A DNA stretch of 64,000 nucleotides from Gp1-AA122 sp036378535 (GCA_036378535.1 DASUWH010000072.1:247455-311454), one strand, 5' to 3'; shown: positions 43,082-51,552, counted from the stretch's first letter. Translations and numbers: made by a program. Notes: generated by a model not told the origin, from the sequence alone.

Positions 43082-44221
43082 CTACACCTGTTCCCGGGCT
43101 TCGCCCAGCACGATGTCGACTTCCATCTTTCGCTTGCCGCGATAGAAGGTCACATGCACGGTGTCGCCCGCGCGGTGGCTGTTCATCATGTGAGACAGTT
43201 CCTGTTGATCGGTTACGCTCTCGCCATTGATCGCGACAATGAGATCGCCGCCTAGGGCAATGCGAGTATTGCCGAGATAGGCGGGTTCAGTGCCGCCACG
43301 CAGTCCGGCGCGATCGGCAGCGCCACCGGGAACGACGCGAACGATCAGCAACCCGTAGTCAGCCGCCAGGCCCATCTGGTCAGCCAGTTCCGGGCTGATC
43401 GGAATAGTGACCACACCCAGCGCCGGACGGCGCACCCGGCCGAGCGTCACCAGGTCATTGAGCACCGCTTTGGCGGTATTGATGGGGATGGCAAATCCAA
43501 TTCCGGCACTCTGGCCAACGCTCGACAGAATCATGGTGTTGATCCCGATCACTTCTCCGCGCCAATTCATGAGCGGTCCGCCGGAGTTGCCCGGGTTGAT
43601 GGCGGCATCGGTCTGAATGGCTTCGTCAATGATCATGCCATCCGGTTCCTGCACCGGGCGGATGGAACTTACAATCCCGGTGGTCAGGGTTCCGCTCAGT
43701 CCAAAAGGGTTTCCGATGGCGTAGACTTTCTGGCCGACCTGGAGGTTGCGCGAATCGCCAAGCACGGCGGGACTGAGATCGGGCGCATTAATCTGGATCA
43801 CGGCAAGGTCGTGCGACCGGTCCGTGCCCACAATCGTAGCCCGGTATTTCTTGCGATTGTGCATCGTGACTTCGACCTGGCGCGCTTCGGCGATGACGTG
43901 GTAGTTGGTGAGGATGTGTCCTTCTCTGTCGATGACAAAGCCGCTGCCCTGGCCTTCCTGCGGCACCAGGCCGTAAAAGAAGTCGAATGTGACTGCCTTG
44001 GACGTGACGTTCACCACCGACGGAATGTTCTTGCGATAGACAGAGATGTTGTTCTGTTCTTCGGAATCGAGCGACGAGGGTCCGGCGGCTTCGAGGATCT
44101 CCACTTTTTGTGGACGCCCAAACCAATTGGTGGTGTGCCATGAGCCCTGGCGGTAGGTCGTGAAATAGAAGAAGGCTCCAGCTAAGACAATGGCGAGCAG
44201 GAAGGGACGCATCATCTTCAT
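43082..44221 (-). CDS. HtrA/DegS-like membrane-anchored serine protease
   Basis: A 379-residue periplasmic protease. An N-terminal anchor helix (residues 5-22) is followed by a trypsin-like domain with catalytic triad His108 (TNYHVI), Asp138 (SHDLAV) and Ser213 (GNSGGPL), and a single PDZ domain (about 275-375: GVVTIPISPELADQMGL...ALGGDLIVAINGESV). One PDZ and a retained anchor resemble DegS more than DegP. I chose ATG 44221; a TTG at 44236 would add five residues. Likely envelope-stress role by family. Confidence 0.87.
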   Translation of the reverse strand: MKMMRPFLLAIVLAGAFFYFTTYRQGSWHTTNWFGRPQKVEILEAAGPSSLDSEEQNNISVYRKNIPSVVNVTSKAVTFDFFYGLVPQEGQGSGFVIDREGHILTNYHVIAEARQVEVTMHNRKKYRATIVGTDRSHDLAVIQINAPDLSPAVLGDSRNLQVGQKVYAIGNPFGLSGTLTTGIVSSIRPVQEPDGMIIDEAIQTDAAINPGNSGGPLMNWRGEVIGINTMILSSVGQSAGIGFAIPINTAKAVLNDLVTLGRVRRPALGVVTIPISPELADQMGLAADYGLLIVRVVPGGAADRAGLRGGTEPAYLGNTRIALGGDLIVAINGESVTDQQELSHMMNSHRAGDTVHVTFYRGKRKMEVDIVLGEAREQV

Positions 44222-44236
44222 AAGTGCAGTTCTCAA

Positions 44237-44649
44237 AAACTATCTCATAAATCGGTTTTGAAAGGCCCTGGCCTCACAGGCTGCTGAAAAACTCCGGGTC
44301 TCGGAAAGGCACGACGTCAGAGGCTGCGGAAAAAAGAACCAGGTAAGTAAAATCGGGAAGGGAACGAGTTTACTCGCGCCGCTACGCCGTCGGATATACG
44401 TCCGCGCTTTAGCGCCTGAGGGCCTTCTTTTGCCGCCGTGACACTTCTTCAGTGGCCTCTTCAGTCGTGCCGTTAGGTCGTTGAAAATGAGGGTGCCCTT
44501 TAGCGCCCGAAGGTCGCCTTTTGATGTACGTGCGAGCTTTTCCGCAGCCTGTCCCACTCCTACCGCCCCGTCCGGAGCCGCATCAAGATAGGGTTTTAGC
44601 CCCTGAGGAGACGCGAGTTCACTTGTTCGCTTCATTATGAGATAGCTTC
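44237..44649. repeat. Dispersed repeat family C region
   Basis: Contains GGCTGCTGAAAAACTCCGG, GGCTGCGGAAAAAAGAACC, AGGTAAGTAAAATCGGGAAG, GCGCTTTAGCGCCTGAGGGC and TTTTGCCGCCGTGACAC in the same order as 24228-24430, then a second partial unit (44461-44570: AGTCGTGCCGTTAGGTCG, TTTTCCGCAGCCTG). An open frame crosses it but matches only repeat sequence. Confidence 0.82.
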
Positions 44650-45333
44650 TCATTGCTTCGCTTTCCGCCATCGATCCGTTTTAGAAGCAGGTTTCCCGGC
44701 GATTGCTTTCTGTTCCGCTTCTTGCGCGAGCTTCGACATCACCAGTTGCACCTGGCGTTCGCTGTTATCGAGCGAGCCAGAGTTGTCAATCACGTAATCG
44801 GCCATCTCAACTTTCTCTTCATCAGGTAACTGCGCTGCCATTCGACGAGTTACTTCGCGGCGAGCCACATCTTCGTCCACCTTGAAGCGCCGGGCCCACC
44901 GCTCGACGCGCTGCTCTGGGCGACAAGTGACCACGACCAGCCGATCGAAATGATCGGCCGCGCCCGCCTCCAAAATCAATGCCGCTTCGACGACCGCCAC
45001 CGCATTCGGCTCACGCTGACCAATGGCTTCCATCCATTCATCCTGCCTATGAATTACGGCCGGATGCACAATTTGGTTCAATTCCTCTATCCGCGAAGAG
45101 TCTTTCCCGGTAGCGAAGGCCGCTTCCGCCAGTTTGGGGCGGCTCACTGTACCGTCGGCATTCAAAATGCCCTTTCCAAAATGGCGGACGACTTCCTTGT
45201 AGACGGCCTCTCCGGGCTGCATCAACTCGTGGGCAATCACGTCAGCCTGGATGACGTGGGCCCCCAAACGGCCAAACATTTCACCGACGATAGACTTGCC
45301 GCTCGCCATCCCGCCAGTTAGTCCCACCTTCAA
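44650..45333 (-). CDS. coaE: Dephospho-CoA kinase
   Basis: About 227 residues; it phosphorylates dephospho-CoA, the last step of CoA synthesis. P-loop GLTGGMASGKS lies near the N-terminus, followed by QADVIAHELMQPGEAVY and the lid and CoA-binding regions (EAALILEAG; VTCRPEQRVERWARR). Start is a TTG at 45333 (MKVGLTGG) after GGTGGGA; the open frame continues upstream to 45516 but that extension is Arg-rich, overlaps folD and crosses a repeat-like GCCGAGAACGCCGAG stretch. The C-terminal tail is longer than usual and basic. Confidence 0.88.
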   Translation of the reverse strand: MKVGLTGGMASGKSIVGEMFGRLGAHVIQADVIAHELMQPGEAVYKEVVRHFGKGILNADGTVSRPKLAEAAFATGKDSSRIEELNQIVHPAVIHRQDEWMEAIGQREPNAVAVVEAALILEAGAADHFDRLVVVTCRPEQRVERWARRFKVDEDVARREVTRRMAAQLPDEEKVEMADYVIDNSGSLDNSERQVQLVMSKLAQEAEQKAIAGKPASKTDRWRKAKQ

Positions 45334-45490
45334 CAATTCCCACCGCCGAGAACGCCGAGCACGCAAATCGAATCCTGGAGGCCCATCAGGACGCGAGACG
45401 GCATTGTCGGCGTGTTTTGGGTGACGACCCGATGGTCCGACGTTTTCTGCCTGAATTCCTCGACGTACTCGGCGATCTCGTCGCTGAACA

Positions 45491-46432
45491 TTACGCTTTC
45501 GATAGTTCCGGTACACGAGCTCCGCGTCGCAATCTCATGGCCCGGACGGTATTGGACATGAGCATGGCAATGGTCAGCGGGCCGACTCCTCCGGGAACCG
45601 GAGTAATCGCCCCCGCGACTTCCGCCACCTCCGGGTGCACGTCACCGATCAGAGTCGAACCCTTGGCCGCAAACGTCTGCTCCCGTTTGGCGTTGCCCTT
45701 GAAAAATCGGTCGAAGGTGGCACGATCCGTGATCTGGTTCATTCCTACATCAATCACTGTGGCGCCGGGCTTGACGAAATCGCGTGTGATCATGCCGGCG
45801 CGACCGATGGCAGCCACCAGGATGTCGGCCCGTCGGCACACTTCCGGCAGATCGCGCGTTCGCGAATGGCAGACCGTGACCGTCGCATTCCCGTTGATCA
45901 ACAACATAGCCGTAGGTTTACCGACAATATCGCTTCTGCCGACGACCACCGCTTCCTGTCCGGCGATGGGGATGTTGCTTCGCTTAAGGATCTCAATGAT
46001 GCCAGCCGGAGTGCACGGGACCAGGCCCGGCCGCTGGGTCGACAGGTAGCCGACGTTCATCGGATGGAATCCGTCCACGTCTTTGGCGGGATCCACTGCC
46101 ATCAGCACTTTCTTCGAATCCACCTGCGGGGGTAGGGGAAGTTGAACCAGAATGCCGTCAATTTCGTTCCGGCGATTCAAATCATGAACCAGTTCGAGAA
46201 GTCCTTCGGTGGAGGCAGTTGCCGACGGCGTGTGCTTTTCGCTGTAGATGCCGAGTTCTTCCGAACTCCTTACCTTGCCGCGAACATAGATTTCCGATGC
46301 CGGATTGTTGCCTACCAGCACAACTGCCAAACCGGGGCGGAACCCGGAGGCGGCAAGCGTTTGTACTTCCCCCGCCACTTCCCCCTTAATTTCAGCGGCG
46401 ATGCGGTTCCCGTCGAGTATGGTGGCTGACAT
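45491..46432 (-). CDS. folD: Methylenetetrahydrofolate dehydrogenase/cyclohydrolase
   Basis: A 313-residue bifunctional enzyme interconverting 5,10-methylene-, methenyl- and 10-formyl-THF. Signature sequences are the EIYVRGKVRSSEELGI block with the catalytic Lys (usually YVxxKxK), GILVQLPLPPQ, DVDGFHPMNVG, VVVGRSDIVGKPTAMLL (NADP site) and PVPGGVGPLTIAMLM. At the usual Y-V-x-x-K position this protein reads YVRGKVRSS, so the lysine is kept. ATG 46432 is preferred to an upstream in-frame start at 46456. Divergent from the Trm112-like gene. Confidence 0.93.
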   Translation of the reverse strand: MSATILDGNRIAAEIKGEVAGEVQTLAASGFRPGLAVVLVGNNPASEIYVRGKVRSSEELGIYSEKHTPSATASTEGLLELVHDLNRRNEIDGILVQLPLPPQVDSKKVLMAVDPAKDVDGFHPMNVGYLSTQRPGLVPCTPAGIIEILKRSNIPIAGQEAVVVGRSDIVGKPTAMLLINGNATVTVCHSRTRDLPEVCRRADILVAAIGRAGMITRDFVKPGATVIDVGMNQITDRATFDRFFKGNAKREQTFAAKGSTLIGDVHPEVAEVAGAITPVPGGVGPLTIAMLMSNTVRAMRLRRGARVPELSKA

Positions 46433-46609
46433 TGCTTTTTCTGTAAATAACAGCAAATCTTATCTCAAAAGCATGAGACATGTGTTGCGTAGTGAGACGG
46501 CAGCGGCAGGATCAGGCCACATCCATTCCGAGCGATGAGAAGAGCCGGCCTTAAGAGGCAATCCAGCAATCGTTCCAGATGGCAATGACGCCGGGTGTAG
46601 AATTCCGAC

Positions 46610-46774
46610 ATGATCGACAAAGAATTGCTCGATATTCTGGTCTGTCCTGAATGCAAGGTTTCGGTAATGCCTCAGGGAGAAGCGCTCAAGTGTCCGAGCT
46701 GCCGGCGCGTGTATCCGATCAAGGACAACATTCCTATCATGCTCCTGGACGAGGCCACGATCGACCCGAATTGA
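46610..46774 (+). CDS. Trm112/UPF0434 family small zinc-ribbon protein
   Basis: A 54-residue protein, MIDKELLDILVCPEC at the start, with two CxxC pairs (CPEC and CPSC) and the C-terminal RVYPIKDNIPIMLLDEA typical of the Trm112p-like family (YcaR). Such proteins often act as partners of methyltransferases. Its shortness hides it from ORF length cut-offs, but the conserved core is complete. Weak RBS. Adjacent genes give no clear partner. Confidence 0.88.
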   Translation: MIDKELLDILVCPECKVSVMPQGEALKCPSCRRVYPIKDNIPIMLLDEATIDPN

Positions 46775-47067
46775 GAATTTTGGCATCATCGCGCCTCCGC
46801 TGTCGTCCATTTCTGCGTCATCTTTCCCAAATTGACACATATTGTCATGTCCAGGATGGTACCGCCGTCACTCCCCGCGGTACTGCGGAGTTAAGTTGAC
46901 CCGCAACTTGCCGACTTAATAAGGGTTTAGACAGCTACTAAGATTTTCTACTGAAAGTGAGGTTTAGACCTCAGGCGCGGCCCCTAAATTGCATGCAACG
47001 ATAGTGGCACCTGATGAGTCTAATACCTCAAGAGAAGTTCGGAAGGCCAGGGTCGGAGGTGGTGGCC
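46775..47067. promoter_or_regulatory. Intergenic region with two palindromes upstream of a small gene
   Basis: TGACA-catat-TGTCA (46833-46847) and the perfect TGAGGT-ttag-ACCTCA (46958-46973) are present, with a nested AAGTTG-acccg-CAACTT hairpin (near 46895-46910). They may be operators or RNA hairpins. No gene is seen before the start at 47068. Confidence 0.5.
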
Positions 47068-47307
47068 ATGAGAGATGATAAAGAGCGGTTCACGGTGACT
47101 GAACTAACCGCGTTACGAAACGATCTGCTGCAAAGCGGCATGATCGATTCACGCGATGCGGCGGAGCTTTTGCAGGTGTTCCTGATGGGCCGGGGGTATG
47201 GGGTGTCTCCGCAGGCGGCACTCGATGCGGCTTTCCGGGTGGAAAGTGCGGGTTGCTCAATGCCGATCCTGCAACAGGAATTGGAAAAGCTGGCGCTGGT
47301 GATGTAG
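47068..47307 (+). CDS. Small conserved-looking hypothetical protein
   Basis: A 79-residue soluble, mostly helical protein, MRDDKERFTVTELTALRNDLLQ at the start. The ATG at 47068 is chosen because GGAGG lies 8 nt upstream (47055-47059); a further ATG at 47014 has no such site. I do not recognise a family. It is followed by a strong Rho-independent terminator, which supports it being a true, independently transcribed gene. Confidence 0.65.
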   Translation: MRDDKERFTVTELTALRNDLLQSGMIDSRDAAELLQVFLMGRGYGVSPQAALDAAFRVESAGCSMPILQQELEKLALVM

Positions 47308-47410
47308 CGCTGGTGCCGTCCTGGCGTCGCGGTGACGGCCAGACGGGAATTCAAAAGATCTTCCGGGGCCCTCGGAACCAAGTCGCGCCCCGAAAGTAGT
47401 TAAGCAGCAA

Positions 47411-47442
47411 GCCGGGCCAACCAGCCCGGCGTTGTTGTTTTT
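47411..47442 (+). terminator. Rho-independent terminator after the 79-residue gene
   Basis: GCCGGGC (47411-47417), loop caacca, GCCCGGC (47424-47430), followed by the T-rich GTTGTTGTTTTT. This is a perfect 7-bp G+C stem with a U-tract. Confidence 0.88.
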
Positions 47443-47466
47443 GGGCATCTCTCTTATTCCGCGACC

Positions 47467-47520
47467 TTGATTATCAGGCCGCATGACCATTATAATATGA
47501 CCATAGTCATAGCGAGGTGG
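47467..47520 (+). promoter_or_regulatory. Promoter, operator repeats and RBS of the toxin-antitoxin operon
   Basis: TTGATT (47467-47472), 18-bp spacer, perfect TATAAT (47491-47496). Direct repeats ATGACCAT at 47483-47490 and 47497-47504 flank the -10 box, and ATGAC (47497-47501) forms an inverted repeat with GTCAT (47506-47510). GAGGTGG (47514-47520) is the RBS. Operator sites overlapping -10 fit autorepression by the antitoxin. Confidence 0.72.
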
Positions 47521-47522
47521 TA

Positions 47523-47759
47523 ATGAAGACAATGCCGGCCGGCAAGTTTAAGGCCCAATGTTTAAGCGTGATGGATGAAGTCAACGCTACCCGCGAGCCG
47601 GTGGTCATTACTAAACGTGGGCGTCCTGTAGCCAAGCTGGTCCCAACTGAAAAGCCACGGAAGGATGACGTGTTTGGCTGCTTGCGCGGGATTATCAAGA
47701 TCGTCGGCGATATTGAATCGCCGGTGGAGCCTCCTGAGGCATGGGAAGTACTGAAGTGA
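47523..47759 (+). CDS. Phd/YefM-family antitoxin
   Basis: A 78-residue DNA-binding antitoxin. MKTMPAGKFKAQCLSVMDEV followed by REPVVITKRGRPVAKLVP is the standard Phd/YefM core; the C-terminal PPEAWEVLK would bind the toxin. ATG 47523 follows GAGGTGG closely. It overlaps the toxin gene by 19 nt. Type II antitoxins of this kind autorepress their operon together with the toxin. Confidence 0.9.
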   Translation: MKTMPAGKFKAQCLSVMDEVNATREPVVITKRGRPVAKLVPTEKPRKDDVFGCLRGIIKIVGDIESPVEPPEAWEVLK

Positions 47760-48151
47760 TCCTGCTGGACACGCAAGTGCTGGTGTGGGTGGTTAGCGAT
47801 CCTGAGCGACTGTCACGTCCTGCCGCATCAGCTATTCGGCGCGCACGCGTGAGCGATGGAATGGCGGTGTCCGCTATTACGCTTTGGGAACTTGCGATGC
47901 TTTTTGCCAGGGGGAAACTGGAGCGTTACGAATCGATCGAAGCTTCCGTCTCACTGATCTTGCATAAGTCAGCGGTAGTGGTGAAGCCTATTAGCGTAGC
48001 GGTTGCGACTCTGGCGGCCCAGTTCCCGCCAGATTATCCCCGCGATCCAGCCGACCGACTGATCGGTGCGACCGCCCGTGCAGAAGGTATCCCGCTCCTG
48101 ACCAGGGACGAACGAATCCGCAGCAGTCCTCTGCTAAACACCATCTGGTAG
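47741..48151 (+). CDS. vapC: PIN-domain toxin (VapC family)
   Basis: A 136-residue RNase. PIN acidic residues are in LLDTQVLVWVV, ITLWELAML, RDPADRLIGATA and LTRDERI, so all catalytic carboxylates are present. Its gene overlaps the antitoxin gene, the usual arrangement. A Phd-type antitoxin with a PIN toxin is a common mixed pairing. The target RNA (often initiator tRNA) cannot be inferred. Confidence 0.9.
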   Translation: MGSTEVILLDTQVLVWVVSDPERLSRPAASAIRRARVSDGMAVSAITLWELAMLFARGKLERYESIEASVSLILHKSAVVVKPISVAVATLAAQFPPDYPRDPADRLIGATARAEGIPLLTRDERIRSSPLLNTIW

Positions 48152-48221
48152 TGGTCTGGCCAGTTCTCCTTTTTCTCTCTTTTGAGTACCATAGTGAGCT
48201 CAACGTACATTGAGGCTCAAC

Positions 48222-48689
48222 ATGGCAGACATCTCTCTTCGTGTAAACGGCAGCGAGCGCAAGCTTAGCGTTTCTCCCGATACGCCGCTGCTCTGGGTTT
48301 TGCGCGACTCATTAGAAATGACCGGCACCAAATTTGGCTGCGGCGCCGGCCTGTGCGGGGCTTGTACGGTGCATGTGGACGGGGCTGCCGTCCGGTCATG
48401 CTCCACCCCCGCCTCCCAGGTGGCCGGCAAAAACGTCACCACGATCGAAGGCCTTTCCGCCAACGGCTTGCACGAATTGCAGAAAGCCTGGATCGCAGAA
48501 GATGTTCCGCAGTGTGGATACTGCCAGCCTGGCCAGATCATGACAGCAGCGGCGCTACTGGCGAAGAATCCACATCCCTCAGACGACGACATTACGAAGG
48601 CGATGACCGGGAACATCTGCCGCTGCGGTACCTACGATCGGATCCGGCGCGCGATTCAGCGGGCGGCTAGCACGGGAGGTGGCCGATGA
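48222..48689 (+). CDS. iorA: [2Fe-2S] subunit of an isoquinoline 1-oxidoreductase-like enzyme
   Basis: A 155-residue small subunit of the molybdenum hydroxylase (xanthine oxidase) family. The plant-type [2Fe-2S] motif GCGAGLCGACTVHVDG and the second cluster CGYCQPGQIMTAAALL...GNICRCGTYDRIRRAI are both present. ATG 48222 with GAGG upstream; stop overlaps the iorB ATG. The pair hydroxylates N-heterocycles or aldehydes by family; the true substrate is unknown. Confidence 0.88.
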   Translation: MADISLRVNGSERKLSVSPDTPLLWVLRDSLEMTGTKFGCGAGLCGACTVHVDGAAVRSCSTPASQVAGKNVTTIEGLSANGLHELQKAWIAEDVPQCGYCQPGQIMTAAALLAKNPHPSDDDITKAMTGNICRCGTYDRIRRAIQRAASTGGGR

Positions 48690-50806
48690 GTCCACTCTCG
48701 CGCCGTGAATTCATCAGCGCCGGCGTGGCGGCCGGGGCAGGGCTGGTCATCGGTTTCTATCTTCCCCACGGATCCTCCGGGAAAAACAACGGCAGCTTCG
48801 AGCCCAATGCCTACTTGCGAATCACCCCGGACGATAAAGTCACGGTGGTTCTGGCGCGCTCGGAGATGGGACAAGGCGTGCGCACAGCTCTTCCCATGAT
48901 CCTGGCTGAGGAACTCGAAGTTGAGCTGAACCAGATCACAATCGAGCAGGCGGGTGCGAGTCGCTTATACGGCGATCAGACGACCGGCGGCAGTGCCAGC
49001 GTGCGCACGACCTGGGACCCGATGCGCAAGGCGGGAGCGGCCGCGCGCGAGATGCTCATCAGCGCGGCGGCACTCGATTGGGGCGTGCCCCGCTCCGAGT
49101 GCACCGCGGAGAAGGGTTCTATCGTTCACGCCAAATCGAATCGCAAGCAAAGCTACGGCCAACTCGCCCTCCGGGCGGCGACCCTGTCCGTCCCCTCGGA
49201 TCCGCCGCTGAAAATTGCGAAAGACTACAAACTTGTCGGCACGCGCGTGCCGCGGCTGGATACGGAGTCCAAGGTCACGGGCAAAGCCCAGTTCGGTATC
49301 GACTTCCGCCTGCCCAATATGAAGTACGCCATGCTCGCGCGCTGCACCATTTGCGGCGGCAAGGTGGGCAGCTTCGATGACAAGGAAGCGCGCAACGTGC
49401 CCGGCGTCACTTACGTGGGAAAGGTAAGCGATGCCGCAATCGCGGTGGTTGCCGATTCAGTCTGGGGCGCGATGGAAGGCAAGCGGCTTCTCAATGTTTC
49501 CTGGGACGAAGGCCCGCACAAGAATCTGAATTCTGCAGCGATTGCCGACGAACTCAAGCAGGCGGTATCGAAGAAGGGCGTCGCGTTGTATGCCGCGGGC
49601 GATGTCTCCAAGGTCAACGGGCGGCGAGTCGAAGCAGTTTACGAATTGCCGTTCATGGCCCATGCGCCCATGGAACCCGGCAACTGCACGGCGCAATTTC
49701 AAGGTTCGCGGTGTGAGCTCTGGGCTCCCACCCAGGTTCCACAAGACGTCCGCGACTCGGTAGCCACCGCCATCGGCCTCGATCCGGACCAGGTGAAGGT
49801 CAATGTCACGCTCATGGGCGGCGGCTTCGGACGGCGTCTCGAGCATGACTACGCGGTAGAGGCGGCGCTCGTCTCCAAGGCCGTGAACGCCCCGGTGAAG
49901 GTGATCTGGAGCCGCGAGGACGATATGCGCTGTTCCACCTACCGTCCAGCCAGCTATCACAAACTGAGCGCCGTGCTCGACGGGCAGGGATGGCCGGCCG
50001 CATTCTCGCATACCATCGTCACCCCTTCGATCAACGCGCAAAAGGGGACAACCCTGGATGGCGGCGTCGATCCCGACATGAAGGACGAAACCGCGCTCGT
50101 CTATTCCTTCCCTAACGCTCTACTGCAGTGGGTGCAGACAGAAACTCCCGTTCCGCTCGGCTGGATGCGCTCCGTTTATGCCTTGCAGACGGCGTTTGCC
50201 AACGAATGTTTTCTCGATGAATTAGCCAGGGCGGCGGGAAAAGATCCACTGGACTACCGGCTTCATCTGCTCTCGAAAGATGAAGACATCAACTTCTTCG
50301 ACGCGACCTGGAAAACCGCCCGCATGCGCGGCGTTCTTCAATTGGCCGCCGAAAAAGCGAACTGGAGCAAGCCGCTGCCGCCAGGGCGCTACCGCGGTAT
50401 CGCCTGCTATGGCTGTTTCAGTACCTATGCGGCGGAGGTGGTCGAAATCTCCATGGAGAACAATGAGCCGCGGGTGCATCGCGTGGTGGCAGCCATCGAC
50501 TGCGGACAGGTCGTCAACCCGAACATTCTGGAGCAGCAGATTCAGGGTGGCGTCATTTACGGCCTGACCAATGCTCTGCGGGCACGAATCACCATCGACA
50601 AAGGGCAAGTCGTGCAGGGGAACTTCGACGACTACCCGCCCATCCGCATGGCTGAAGCTCCCGTCGTCGAGGCCTATTTCGTACAGAGCACGGATGCGCC
50701 TAGTGGAGCGGGCGAGCCGCCGGTGCCACCGCTAGGCCCCGCGCTGTGCAATGCGATCTTTGCCGCGACGAAAAAGCGGATTCGGTCGCTTCCGGTACTT
50801 GCATGA
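48686..50806 (+). CDS. iorB: Molybdopterin subunit of an isoquinoline 1-oxidoreductase-like enzyme, Tat-exported
   Basis: A 706-residue Mo-cofactor subunit. A twin-arginine signal (LSRREFISAGVAAGAGLVIGF) predicts folded export together with the small subunit. Family blocks include EMGQGVRTALPMILAEEL, TGGSASVRTTWDPMRKAG, GGGFGRRLEHDYAVEAALVSK and VVAAIDCGQVVNPN...PAGLGEP-like SGAGEPPVPPLGPALCNAI. The Glu of GAGEPP is the catalytic residue. No cytochrome or XdhC gene sits beside it. A GCGGGC-attcct-GCCCGC hairpin (50817-50834) follows. Confidence 0.9.
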   Translation: MSPLSRREFISAGVAAGAGLVIGFYLPHGSSGKNNGSFEPNAYLRITPDDKVTVVLARSEMGQGVRTALPMILAEELEVELNQITIEQAGASRLYGDQTTGGSASVRTTWDPMRKAGAAAREMLISAAALDWGVPRSECTAEKGSIVHAKSNRKQSYGQLALRAATLSVPSDPPLKIAKDYKLVGTRVPRLDTESKVTGKAQFGIDFRLPNMKYAMLARCTICGGKVGSFDDKEARNVPGVTYVGKVSDAAIAVVADSVWGAMEGKRLLNVSWDEGPHKNLNSAAIADELKQAVSKKGVALYAAGDVSKVNGRRVEAVYELPFMAHAPMEPGNCTAQFQGSRCELWAPTQVPQDVRDSVATAIGLDPDQVKVNVTLMGGGFGRRLEHDYAVEAALVSKAVNAPVKVIWSREDDMRCSTYRPASYHKLSAVLDGQGWPAAFSHTIVTPSINAQKGTTLDGGVDPDMKDETALVYSFPNALLQWVQTETPVPLGWMRSVYALQTAFANECFLDELARAAGKDPLDYRLHLLSKDEDINFFDATWKTARMRGVLQLAAEKANWSKPLPPGRYRGIACYGCFSTYAAEVVEISMENNEPRVHRVVAAIDCGQVVNPNILEQQIQGGVIYGLTNALRARITIDKGQVVQGNFDDYPPIRMAEAPVVEAYFVQSTDAPSGAGEPPVPPLGPALCNAIFAATKKRIRSLPVLA

Positions 50807-50880
50807 CCTGTGTGGCGCGGGCATTCCTGCCCGCGTCGATTTACACCTAGGTTGGAAGCAAGCTCTGACTAAGTTCCCTT

Positions 50881-50948
50881 TTGTCATCCCGAGCGCAGCA
50901 GAATTGCCCGTCTTCGGGCAGTTCTGCACTGTCGAGGGACCTTGCGTT
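50881..50948. repeat. Family A element with a nested hairpin
   Basis: Starts TTGTCATCCCGAGCGCAG and ends TCGAGGGACCTTGCGTTT. Inserted within is GCAGAATTGCCCG-tctt-CGGGCAGTTCTGC (50898-50927), a 13-bp stem with one G-U pair. The insertion site matches the one in the 33525 copy. Confidence 0.85.
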
Positions 50949-51024
50949 TCTCTTTATGCCACTTCATCAGAGCTTCCCTAGCGTGGAAGTGCGCTTAGCC
51001 ATCCTGATTCTCACGGACATCTCT

Positions 51025-51246
51025 TCAGCCGTGGGGAAATGGGTCATTTCCAGGTGACTTTGTGCCACGAAGCTCTGAGAGCTTGTCGATGATCTTTCGC
51101 CGGCGCCGTAACTGCGCGGCCGTGACCACATTCTCCTTCAGAACTCGGATGACCTCGGCTCTCATAGAGGAGCGATTCTCGCGTGCCTTCTTGCGAATCG
51201 CTTCGTGAAGGTCAGCAGGAAAGTTCTTGATACATATCGTTGCCAC
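51025..51246 (-). CDS. Ribbon-helix-helix antitoxin (FitA-like), without a toxin gene
   Basis: A 73-residue protein with an Arc/FitA-type N-terminus (ATICIKNFPADLHEAIRKKARENRSSMRAEVIRVLKE) that binds DNA. The GTG at 51246 is chosen, after AGGGGC; the open frame starts at 51282. FitA-family antitoxins are usually followed by a PIN toxin, but no such gene lies downstream (50807-51024 is repeat) or upstream. It may be an orphan or act on a distant toxin. Confidence 0.7.
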   Translation of the reverse strand: MATICIKNFPADLHEAIRKKARENRSSMRAEVIRVLKENVVTAAQLRRRRKIIDKLSELRGTKSPGNDPFPHG

Positions 51247-51285
51247 GGTTGCCCCTGTCAGCCTATATATCGGCTTGAGCACAAC

Positions 51286-51552
51286 TCAACGTGACTTCCA
51301 CAATATGTAGGATAAGATAGCGGCCGCAAACGCCACGACCAGCCAGAACCAGAAGAGTCTAAGAAGTGGTAGTCGTGAACGAGGGAAGAGTTCCTGATAA
51401 ATCTCTGCAACTTCATCACCGCCCCTTCTCCACCATAGTAGTTTTTCGCGGGGTGGCTCAAGTCTACTGAGGCGAACTCTCATGATGAGTTCGCTGCAGC
51501 AACTCGCGAACATTATTGTGATGATCAGAATGGCGATCAAAGCAGTGAACAT
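51286..51552 (-). CDS. Small two-helix membrane protein of unknown function
   Basis: An 88-residue protein with an N-terminal helix (MFTALIAILIITIMFASCC) and a C-terminal helix (FWFWLVVAFAAAILSYILW) around a charged loop. ATG 51552 follows AAGGC. No family recognised. It lies upstream of the antitoxin gene on the same strand, 39 nt away. Confidence 0.55.
   Translation of the reverse strand: MFTALIAILIITIMFASCCSELIMRVRLSRLEPPREKLLWWRRGGDEVAEIYQELFPRSRLPLLRLFWFWLVVAFAAAILSYILWKSR

Noticed and set aside
44240..44671. 143-codon open frame on the minus strand
   Set aside because: It lies in repeat family C and overlaps coaE; the translation reflects repeat sequence.
45334..45516. Arg-rich N-terminal extension of CoaE
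   Set aside because: It overlaps folD and precedes the normal P-loop start; no RBS at its first codon.
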